The notes under the pieces are model-generated. The model was not told the origin of the DNA, did no database searches, and worked only from the letters and a program-made list of their open reading frames with translations. DNA of 64,000 nucleotides from F23-D06 sp045132055 (GTDB lineage: Bacteria > Bacteroidota > Bacteroidia > Bacteroidales > WCHB1-69), in NCBI GenBank assembly GCA_045132055.1, contig JBGURP010000033.1, positions 248,001-312,000 on the forward strand, read 5' to 3'. A program made the translations under genes and the position numbers. Below are positions 48,553 to 55,412 of the stretch, piece by piece; positions within the stretch are counted from its first letter, which is position 1, and each line of letters begins with the position of its first letter.

Positions 48553-49629
48553 ATGAGCAGATTTATTTTCTTCGGCGCATTTATGGTCTTTATCATCCTG
48601 ATGTTGGCCATGGACTTGGGACTTTTTCATAAGAAAGATCACGAGATCAAGAGTAAGGAGGCGGCCATTTGGACGTGCATCTGGGTCTTGTTGGCGATGT
48701 GCATGGCCTTGCTGATCCGTTTCAAGGCAGAATGGGTGCATGGCATCTCGAACATGGAGGAGTTGCTGGCCTTTGCCAGCGGCACGTCCTTGGAGAGCCT
48801 TATCCAACCGGGCATGGATTTCGCTTCTGCGCTGAACGTCTATCGCAAAGAAATGGCCAACCAGTTCCTCGCCGGTTATTTTTTGGAGGAATCCCTTTCC
48901 ATTGACAATATCTTTGTGATGATCATGATATTTGTCAGTTTTGGCATTGAGAAGAAATATTATCACAGAGTGCTGTTCTGGGGCATCTTGGGTGCCATCG
49001 TGCTGCGTTTTGCCTTCATTTTCCTGCTGGGCGCTGTGGTTTCCCGCTTTTCATGGATTCTAGCTATCTTCGGCGTGATCCTGATTTATTCCGGTATCAA
49101 GATGTTCCGCGACAAAGGGGATGAAAAAATAGACACGGCAAACCATCCGGTGGTTAAATTTGCATCCAAACATTTCCGCGTGACACGCGAACTGGACGGA
49201 CACAACTTCTTCACCAAAGTGGATGGAAAAAACTATATGACTCCGCTGTTTTTGGTGTTGTTGGTGATTGAATTTTCCGATATCATCTTTGCTGTGGATT
49301 CCATTCCGGCTGTATTCTCTGTTACCACAGACACGTTTATCGTGTTTTTCTCCAACATTTTCGCCATCATGGGATTGCGTTCCTTGTTCTTCCTGTTGAG
49401 CAATGTCACCGACAAATTCTGGTTGTTACGCTATGGCTTGGGCGTGTTGTTGTGTTTCATCGGATTCAAGATGATCGGGCACGAATTCTTCCATATCAAC
49501 ATCTCCACCGTGGCCTCCCTGTTTGTGATATTGGGCATCCTGGTGACCTCCGTCATCGGCTCGTTGTTGGTGCCGAGAGGAGCAAACTCCCCTTCTGAGT
49601 CCAGAAGGGGTGCCCGAAGGGCGGGGTAG
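48553..49629 (+). CDS. TerC family membrane protein, manganese-riboswitch controlled
   Basis: The 358-residue protein has eight or nine membrane helices. Signature stretches are MDLGLFHKKDHEI, AGYFLEESLSIDNIFVMIMIF (acidic metal-site residues near 130) and LVVIEFSDIIFAVDSIPAVFSV (near 245), typical of Alx/MntX-like TerC proteins that export manganese. The riboswitch in its leader supports this. The C-terminus is odd: after VTSVIGSLLVPRG the last dozen residues and the stop are encoded by an inverted family A hairpin repeat, so the native tail was probably replaced. ATG 48553 was chosen over TTG 48520. Confidence 0.9.
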   Translation: MSRFIFFGAFMVFIILMLAMDLGLFHKKDHEIKSKEAAIWTCIWVLLAMCMALLIRFKAEWVHGISNMEELLAFASGTSLESLIQPGMDFASALNVYRKEMANQFLAGYFLEESLSIDNIFVMIMIFVSFGIEKKYYHRVLFWGILGAIVLRFAFIFLLGAVVSRFSWILAIFGVILIYSGIKMFRDKGDEKIDTANHPVVKFASKHFRVTRELDGHNFFTKVDGKNYMTPLFLVLLVIEFSDIIFAVDSIPAVFSVTTDTFIVFFSNIFAIMGLRSLFFLLSNVTDKFWLLRYGLGVLLCFIGFKMIGHEFFHINISTVASLFVILGILVTSVIGSLLVPRGANSPSESRRGARRAG

Positions 49630-49637
49630 TTAATATG
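49587..49637 (-). repeat. Inverted family A repeat inside the terC 3' end
   Basis: Read on the minus strand it gives ACTACCCC, GCCCTTCGGGC, CCCCTTCTG...CAGAAGGGG. It faces the copy at 49653 head to head with a 15-base gap and encodes the last residues of TerC. Confidence 0.85.
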
Positions 49638-49652
49638 TTTTTTATTCCATAA

Positions 49653-49703
49653 TATTACTACCCTGGCTTACAGCCACCCCTTCTTAAAAAGAAGGGGAGT
49701 TTT
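49653..49703 (+). repeat. Double-hairpin repeat of family A, copy 4
   Basis: TATTACTACCCT, GGCTTACAGCC, CCCCTTCTT...AAGAAGGGG. Together with the inverted copy at 49587 it forms a paired palindromic unit between the convergent terC and MATE genes. Confidence 0.85.
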
Positions 49704-49741
49704 GGTGCGTCCGCACTAATGTGCGGACAATGTGTCAACGG

Positions 49742-51037
49742 CTATATCATCGCCAAAATCTTTTTCTCCCAGAGGAACATCAACAGTCCTCGCAGGGTCA
49801 GGAAAATCAGAAATGCAATCCAGAGGCCGTCGTTGCCCAAGGCATTGTGCAGGGCGTAGTAGGCGATGAAAAAAGCCCCCGTGGCCACGAACATCACGTT
49901 GCGCATAGCCTTGCTGGCCGTAGCTCCGATGTATATGCCGTCGTAGATGAAGGCGGCGAAGCCCGTGAAGGGCACTAATATGGTCCATAGGATGTATTGC
50001 ATGGCGGTATCCACCACGCTCTTGTCGCTGGTAAGAATGCCCAGCAGTCCTCGCCCACAGGTTGCATAGAGGAGGGTGAACAGGGTTGCCAATCCAATGC
50101 CCCAGTACAGCAGGCGGCGCACGCAAATCCGCAGCGAAACGCCATCTTTGGCTCCCACGTATTTTCCGACCAACGACTCTCCCGCATAGGCAAAGCCGTC
50201 CATGATGTAGGAAAGCAGTGTGAAGAGTTGCATCAGCAAGGTGTTGGCCGCTAATACCTCGTCACCCATCTCGGCGGAGATGTAGGGGATGAAGGTGAAA
50301 ACGGCGATGAGACAGAGCGTACGCAGGAAGATGTCGGCGTTGACCTGGAAGAATCGCACCATCTCTTTGAGTTTCAGGCTCTCCTTGATGTGGATGTCGT
50401 GGCGCATTTCCCCATATTGCACAAACCACAAGATAACGGCCAGCGTGAGGCCGCTATATTGGGCGATGACCGTGCCCCAGGCCACGCCCGCGATGCCCGC
50501 GTGCAGCACGAAGACAAACACAAGGCTACATACGATGTTGACGATGTTCAGTATGATGGCAATCCACATGGGCGTTTTGGCGTTCTGCATCCCGATAAAC
50601 CAGCCTTTGAGGGCATAAAGCGCCAAGTTGGCAGGTGCGGCCCATATTCTGATGTAGAAATAGGTGAGGGTGAGCGCGATAGTCTCTTCACTGCTGTGGA
50701 TCCACCGCCGGCATAGATAGCCGATGGGCCGTTGCAGGGCGATGAGCATCAGGGCGGCGAGGAGTGCTATGGTGAGACCGCGCACCAATACGCGCAAATA
50801 CTCCTGTCTGTCGCCCGCGCCGAATGCCTGCGCCGTGAGCCCGCTCGTGCCCATGCGCAGGAAGCCGAAGTTCCAGTAAATTAGATTGAACACCATGGTT
50901 GACAGCGCGATGGCCGCAATGTAACTGGCATTGCCAATATGGCCCACAATGGCCACGTCAACCATGCCCAACAACGGAACCGTGATGTTGGTGATGATAC
51001 TGGGGACTGCAAGCCGGAGGATTTCCTTGTTCATCAT
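49742..51037 (-). CDS. MATE family efflux transporter, DinF branch
   Basis: The 431-residue protein has 12 membrane helices in two related halves. It starts ILRLAVPSIITNITVPLLGMVDVAIVGHIG, the MATE signature, and repeats the pattern near residue 230 (VNADIFLRTLCLIAVFTFIPYISAEMG, then MDGFAYAGESLVGKYVG). The build fits the DinF branch, exporting drugs or toxic metabolites against H+ or Na+. Two adjacent ATGs (51037 and 51034) are possible. The -7 box ends eight bases before the ATG, so the mRNA may have almost no leader. Confidence 0.92.
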   Translation of the reverse strand: MMNKEILRLAVPSIITNITVPLLGMVDVAIVGHIGNASYIAAIALSTMVFNLIYWNFGFLRMGTSGLTAQAFGAGDRQEYLRVLVRGLTIALLAALMLIALQRPIGYLCRRWIHSSEETIALTLTYFYIRIWAAPANLALYALKGWFIGMQNAKTPMWIAIILNIVNIVCSLVFVFVLHAGIAGVAWGTVIAQYSGLTLAVILWFVQYGEMRHDIHIKESLKLKEMVRFFQVNADIFLRTLCLIAVFTFIPYISAEMGDEVLAANTLLMQLFTLLSYIMDGFAYAGESLVGKYVGAKDGVSLRICVRRLLYWGIGLATLFTLLYATCGRGLLGILTSDKSVVDTAMQYILWTILVPFTGFAAFIYDGIYIGATASKAMRNVMFVATGAFFIAYYALHNALGNDGLWIAFLIFLTLRGLLMFLWEKKILAMI

Positions 51038-51045
51038 TTACGCTG

Positions 51046-51053
51046 CAAAAGTA
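51046..51053 (-). promoter_or_regulatory. -7 promoter box for the MATE gene
   Basis: TACTTTTG on the minus strand, eight bases before the ATG at 51037. Confidence 0.5.
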
Positions 51054-51129
51054 TCAAAAAAAATAGTCACTTCAACATTCAGAATAGTTCCTATTATCAA
51101 TAACCCCTAATCTCTCAACTATGAACTAT

Positions 51130-51164
51130 AAAAAATCCCCCGACTTTCGCCGGAGGATTTTTTA
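51130..51164 (-). terminator. Terminator behind the type IX cargo gene
   Basis: On the minus strand AAAAAATCCTCCGGCG pairs with CGGGGGATTTTTT-like sequence across GAAAGT, giving a stem with T-rich tail 20 bases behind the stop codon. Confidence 0.75.
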
Positions 51165-51183
51165 TTTGGAAAATACTCGAAAA

Positions 51184-54100
51184 TTAGCGGGCAACCGTGA
51201 ATTTCTGGTTGGACACGCCGTTTTCAGTCGTGATTCTCATCATGTACATACCGTTGCTCAATGCGGTTGTGTTGATTTGAACGTTGGTGTCGTTAGCGTC
51301 GAAAGCAGCCACTTTCTGACCCATCATGTTGAAGATTTCCACATTGTTGATGTTGGAAGCAGCATTCACGTTAACCACGTTGTTGGCGGGGTTAGGATAG
51401 ATGCTCACGTTGTTTTCGTTGTCGTTGATGCCAACGCCACCTTCAATATGAATGTTGTCAATAAGCAACTCAGCACCATAGGTACCATAATAGTTGAACA
51501 TGAGTTGAACATTGGGTTGGCCAGCCAAAGAAGAAAGATCAACAGTGGCGGTAGTCTGCTCCCAGCTTGTGAATACGCCTTGGTCATCTCTCATGTTGTA
51601 AACAGGTGTGCTGGAGAAGGTGTTGCCATTATCTGTGCTAGCGTAAATAAGCAGATTGTATTGCTCATTTACGTCAGTACTTGTGATGTAAGTATAACTT
51701 GCCATGAAATCAAATGTAAGTGTAACATTGGTTTCATTGCTGAAATTAATGGATTTCGTGATCAACTTTTCATCTTGCAATGTTTGAGCGTAAGTGACAT
51801 ATGCCCAGTTGTTGCCACCGTCATCAGTATAACCTTCCCAAGTATTTTCATTGAGGGAGATGAGATTCCAACATGTCGGCGGGAACATACCACCTTCGAA
51901 ATCTTCATTGAAAGGTAATGAAGCCACGTCATTGCACTCAATTGCATTACCGCTCAGTGTGATGGTAGCAGTGATAGAACCGCTGGTCAGGGTGACAGTG
52001 CCGTTCTGGGCACCAACGGTGGTAGCATTCATGCGTACGTAAAGAGGAGCATTGATAATAGAACCCTGAGCAATAGTAGCGGTAGCTGCGAAAGAAGTTC
52101 CATTTGTGGAAACCTCAAACGGGCCAGTGACTGTAACATTGATGTCGTTAGTCAGGGATGTTCCGGAAACAGTAGCGGTTTGAGCAGCAGTCGGAGTGTT
52201 TGTCATACCGTTGAAAGACATGGAAGTGGGATTCACGGACATAGAAGCGTCAGGAAGGCTTTCAATCGTGAAATTGTCAACGAGAAGAAGATACATGTCT
52301 GCATCAGAAGAAGCTTTGATGGCAATACGGATAGTTTGGTTAGCGTATGCAGCAAGATCAAAGTTCAAAGTCTCGAAACCATTGCTATAAGGATTGGAGA
52401 CGGTGAATTCCGGAACAATGTTCACTGCATTGGCGAGGGTGCCGTTTGCAGGAATAACATAGACACTCATTTTTTCAGGATAAGAGGCACTATAACAAGC
52501 ATAGTCAATATGTCCGTAAAGGCCGCTGGTCAAAGCGATTTCAGGAGAAATCAGATAGTCATCGGCAGCATTAGAGGAATTATATTGATAAGCAGCAACC
52601 CACTCGCCGGAAAGAGTACCGTATTTGAAAGTTGTGCCATCATTGTTGTTGTCCACGATTTCCCAGCAAACTCTGGTCTCGGAAGCAGCGTCGAAGGTCT
52701 CCACAAACGGGAAGGTGTTGACAGCTTCGCATTCAACTGCAGTACCCATCACAACGAGGGTGTCAGCCGTTGAAGAGGTGGTAACCAAAACCATATCGCT
52801 GAAAGTGCCGGCAGCGGTGGGGGCGAAACGAACATACACACGGGTGCTGGTGACAAAGTTGGTGTCAGCAGGGATGGTTAATGTTGTGTTGTATGTTGTG
52901 TCATTCAATGAAACCTCGAAAGGTGCATTAGTGGAGACAGTGATGGCCTCATTTAAGTTCGTGGTGGAAATGTTAAAGTAACCAGTAAGGGTTGTTCCAG
53001 CGGCAAGAGTACCGTAATTGAAAGTGTCAGCATCTATATTTACAATAGCACTTGAAGCATCAATAACTTGGAAGTTGGTGATGTACAAATAGTATTGGTC
53101 TTCTTCTGAAATGCAGTGGAAAGCAATAGAATAATCGCCGTTCAGAGCGGCAAGATCCAAAGTTTTGGTGAGAGAGGAGGTGGAAGAGACTGTCTCAGGC
53201 TGAGTTAAACGCACGGTGTCAGCACCGATAGCAAATACCTCAAAAATCTCAGGATAGGAGGATAAACCAGCCCAATAGTCGAACAATACGCTTTGGGTAC
53301 CGGTGAAATTGAACACAGGGGAAATCAGATAATCGTCAGCGTCACTAGAGCTGTTGTATCTGTAATAAGCATAACCATTGGAGGTGTTTACACTGAAAGT
53401 ATAATTATCGGCATTGGCATCGACAACAGTCCAGCACTGGAGCTGGGAAGCATCTGTGAAATTGCAAGAATAGGGGATGGACGTGTTGCTGCAATCCACG
53501 CAATTGCCGGACAATACGATGGTGTCATTGTCAGCACCGGTGCTGCTTAATATAACGGTGCCATTATGAGAGCCGGCAGAAGTGGGTGTATATTTGACAT
53601 ACAAAGTGCCGCCAGCTTGTGGCAATGTGGCTGTGGTGCCAAAGGTGGTGCCGTCAGCGGAAATCTCAAAAGGAGCTGTCGTAACAGCTGAAATGCCGCT
53701 GGTGAGGAGGTAAGCGTTGACTGTGGCAGGCATTGTGCTGGAATTGTTCAGAAGCACAGTGCCAAAATTAACTGTTGCGGGAGCATCGATAGTGGGAGAT
53801 GTGGGGTTTGCAGAAACGGTCAGCGTTACGCCATCGTTACTGCCAAAACGACTAATCGTAAAATGGTAAATGTTACCGTCTACGAAAACGAAGTCGTCAC
53901 CACGACCGGATTGTGGACCATTGTCACTGGCAATCCACATTCTGTCACCAGGTGTGGGGTTGGTGATGCAGTAGTCATACGTTCCGGCAGGAATTGTGAT
54001 GGTTACACTTCCGTCATAAACCATGTTTTGAGTGGACAAGTTACCGTCAGCATTTGCGGGAATTTTGTACTCAAATTCTGCGTAAACAGAAGCATCAACA

Positions 54101-54291
54101 TTTCCACTTGAAGTGAGGGCCCCAGTTGTAGGGATGGTGGTGCCGTACGTGTCGTGGTCTGCATCCAAAAGCATTTGGTAACCAGAACCGTCGCCCCATA
54201 CATTGTGAGCTTCCAAGATGACAGTCACCTGCGCATTAGCTGCAAAAAGCATTGTAAAAAACACTAATGCTAAAGAGAATAACTTTTTCAT
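51184..54291 (-). CDS. Type IX-secreted adhesin-like protein with gingipain-type domains
   Basis: The 1035-residue protein has a signal peptide (residues 1-21), then a DUF2436-like domain (about 22-160; AHNVWGDGSGYQMLLDADHD, PAGTYDYCITNPTPGDRMWI) as in Porphyromonas gingipain/HagA adhesin regions. After it, three Ig-like segments (about 165-265, 425-525, 695-800) alternate with three cleaved-adhesin/choice-of-anchor-J modules (about 270-420, 530-690, 805-955; DDYLISP recurs). The type IX sorting domain is last (IYPNPANNVVNVNAASNINN, GVSNQKFTVAR). It is probably a surface-attached or released adhesin. No protease domain is present. Confidence 0.9.
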   Translation of the reverse strand: MKKLFSLALVFFTMLFAANAQVTVILEAHNVWGDGSGYQMLLDADHDTYGTTIPTTGALTSSGNVDASVYAEFEYKIPANADGNLSTQNMVYDGSVTITIPAGTYDYCITNPTPGDRMWIASDNGPQSGRGDDFVFVDGNIYHFTISRFGSNDGVTLTVSANPTSPTIDAPATVNFGTVLLNNSSTMPATVNAYLLTSGISAVTTAPFEISADGTTFGTTATLPQAGGTLYVKYTPTSAGSHNGTVILSSTGADNDTIVLSGNCVDCSNTSIPYSCNFTDASQLQCWTVVDANADNYTFSVNTSNGYAYYRYNSSSDADDYLISPVFNFTGTQSVLFDYWAGLSSYPEIFEVFAIGADTVRLTQPETVSSTSSLTKTLDLAALNGDYSIAFHCISEEDQYYLYITNFQVIDASSAIVNIDADTFNYGTLAAGTTLTGYFNISTTNLNEAITVSTNAPFEVSLNDTTYNTTLTIPADTNFVTSTRVYVRFAPTAAGTFSDMVLVTTSSTADTLVVMGTAVECEAVNTFPFVETFDAASETRVCWEIVDNNNDGTTFKYGTLSGEWVAAYQYNSSNAADDYLISPEIALTSGLYGHIDYACYSASYPEKMSVYVIPANGTLANAVNIVPEFTVSNPYSNGFETLNFDLAAYANQTIRIAIKASSDADMYLLLVDNFTIESLPDASMSVNPTSMSFNGMTNTPTAAQTATVSGTSLTNDINVTVTGPFEVSTNGTSFAATATIAQGSIINAPLYVRMNATTVGAQNGTVTLTSGSITATITLSGNAIECNDVASLPFNEDFEGGMFPPTCWNLISLNENTWEGYTDDGGNNWAYVTYAQTLQDEKLITKSINFSNETNVTLTFDFMASYTYITSTDVNEQYNLLIYASTDNGNTFSSTPVYNMRDDQGVFTSWEQTTATVDLSSLAGQPNVQLMFNYYGTYGAELLIDNIHIEGGVGINDNENNVSIYPNPANNVVNVNAASNINNVEIFNMMGQKVAAFDANDTNVQINTTALSNGMYMMRITTENGVSNQKFTVAR

Positions 54292-54358
54292 TTTTTTGAA
54301 AATTTGGTTAATAATAAAGGTTGATTTGTATTTGTGTTGTTGTCTATTTTTTAGATTG

Positions 54359-54366
54359 CAAAAATA
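54359..54366 (-). promoter_or_regulatory. -7 promoter box for the adhesin-like gene
   Basis: TATTTTTG on the minus strand, 67 bases before the ATG. Confidence 0.5.
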
Positions 54367-54435
54367 ACATTTATTTGTTAATAGTTGGTGTTGTTGGTAT
54401 TTTTTTTGAAAACAGTGCAGAATACCTTTTTTTGT

Positions 54436-54443
54436 TATCTTTG
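54436..54443 (+). promoter_or_regulatory. -7 promoter box for the gene at 54468
   Basis: TATCTTTGCAA, 24 bases before the ATG at 54468. Confidence 0.6.
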
Positions 54444-54467
54444 CAATCCATTTTTAAATGCATTGCA

Positions 54468-55142
54468 ATGAATGATTCTCTCTGTAACCTGCTGATAACC
54501 AAAGGACAACTAAAACAGGATATCTTTACTATAACACTGGAGACCATGCAGCTCTTCAAGGAGTGCGCCAAGAATTTCGACGATTATTACAAGGCCAACT
54601 ATGCCGATGACCATGAGGATATCCCAGTGCTCTATACTAATAAGAACCAGTACCAGTTCCAACTCAAGTTTGGCAGCGACGTGCTTGTGTTCCTCATGCA
54701 TAGCAACATCTTCGAGTTTTCGCGTGAACACGAGGTGATGCGCACCCCTTACATCAAGGAGGACAAAACCCGCTCCTATTGCGGTATCATCCAGATATTC
54801 AACTTCTTGGGTGACTCTTTCAAGTATAACCGCATCAACGACCTCGGCTACATGATCGGCCGTGTGCTCATCAACAAGGAGGGCCATTACTACATTGAGG
54901 GCAAACGCGAATTGGCCCAGGTGCTCAACAATTTCAGCAACAACAAGATTACCAAAGAGGCGGTCAACGATATCCTCACTTCTGCCATCACTTATACCAT
55001 CAATTTCGACCTTTTGGTGCCGGATTATGAGGAAATGAAGATCATCACGGTCAACGACATGCTCCAAATCGAGGACCAGAACATGCTGCTCAAGACTGGT
55101 AAACGTCTGGGATTCAGGTTTGAACAAGATAAGGACGAGTAG
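54468..55142 (+). CDS. Conserved-looking cytosolic protein, unknown function
   Basis: The 224-residue protein has no signal or membrane segment. It starts with a helical part (LCNLLITKGQLKQDIFTITLETMQLFKECAKNF) and continues with a mixed alpha/beta region (YQFQLKFGSDVLVFLMHSNIFEF, GIIQIFNFLGDSFKYNRINDLGYMIGRVLINKEGHYYIEG). I do not recognise a family. Codon use and a clean promoter indicate a real gene. ATG 54468 was chosen because it follows the -7 box; the frame to 54321 precedes it. tRNA-Glu follows 67 bases behind the stop under its own promoter. Confidence 0.75.
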   Translation: MNDSLCNLLITKGQLKQDIFTITLETMQLFKECAKNFDDYYKANYADDHEDIPVLYTNKNQYQFQLKFGSDVLVFLMHSNIFEFSREHEVMRTPYIKEDKTRSYCGIIQIFNFLGDSFKYNRINDLGYMIGRVLINKEGHYYIEGKRELAQVLNNFSNNKITKEAVNDILTSAITYTINFDLLVPDYEEMKIITVNDMLQIEDQNMLLKTGKRLGFRFEQDKDE

Positions 55143-55188
55143 AAAAAATATTTTTTGCCCTGTCAGTCGGTGCATATCAAAAAAAGTG

Positions 55189-55196
55189 TATTTTTG
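55189..55196 (+). promoter_or_regulatory. -7 promoter box for tRNA-Glu
   Basis: TATTTTTGCACC, 13 bases before the tRNA 5' end. Confidence 0.65.
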
Positions 55197-55209
55197 CACC
55201 GTCAAAAAT

Positions 55210-55284
55210 GGCGAGTTCGTCTAGTCGGCCTAGGACGTCAGGTTTTCATCCTGAAGATCAGGAGTTCGAATCTCCTACTCGCTA
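55210..55284 (+). tRNA. tRNA-Glu (anticodon TTC)
   Basis: The 75-base cloverleaf has acceptor arms GGCGAGT and ACTCGCT (first pair G-U), a D arm TCGTCTAG...CTAGGAC typical of tRNA-Glu, anticodon stem TCAGG/CCTGA with loop TTTTCAT (anticodon TTC, reads GAA/GAG), and a T arm AGGAG, TTCGAAT, CTCCT. CCA is not encoded. A promoter box and a terminator enclose it as a single-gene unit. Confidence 0.95.
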
Positions 55285-55291
55285 CGAAAAA

Positions 55292-55320
55292 AGACCGCTG
55301 ATCCAGCGGTCTTTTTTTTA
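55292..55320 (+). terminator. Terminator of tRNA-Glu
   Basis: AGACCGCTG, ATC, CAGCGGTCT forms a perfect nine-base stem followed by seven T, eight bases behind the tRNA. Confidence 0.93.
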
Positions 55321-55329
55321 TCCACCATT

Positions 55330-55393
55330 CCGCCGCTTCGCGGCGGAACCTCCAAAATTTATCCACGTATCTTGCTCGCGGCGGAACCTCCAA
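55330..55393 (+). repeat. Short hairpin and 17-bp direct repeat
   Basis: CCGCCGC TTC GCGGCGG forms a hairpin at 55330-55346. The 17-mer CGCGGCGGAACCTCCAA occurs at 55339-55355 and again at 55377-55393, in the gap behind tRNA-Glu and ahead of the convergent receptor gene end. Confidence 0.7.
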
Positions 55394-55412
55394 CGTTAAC
55401 CGAATATCAATC

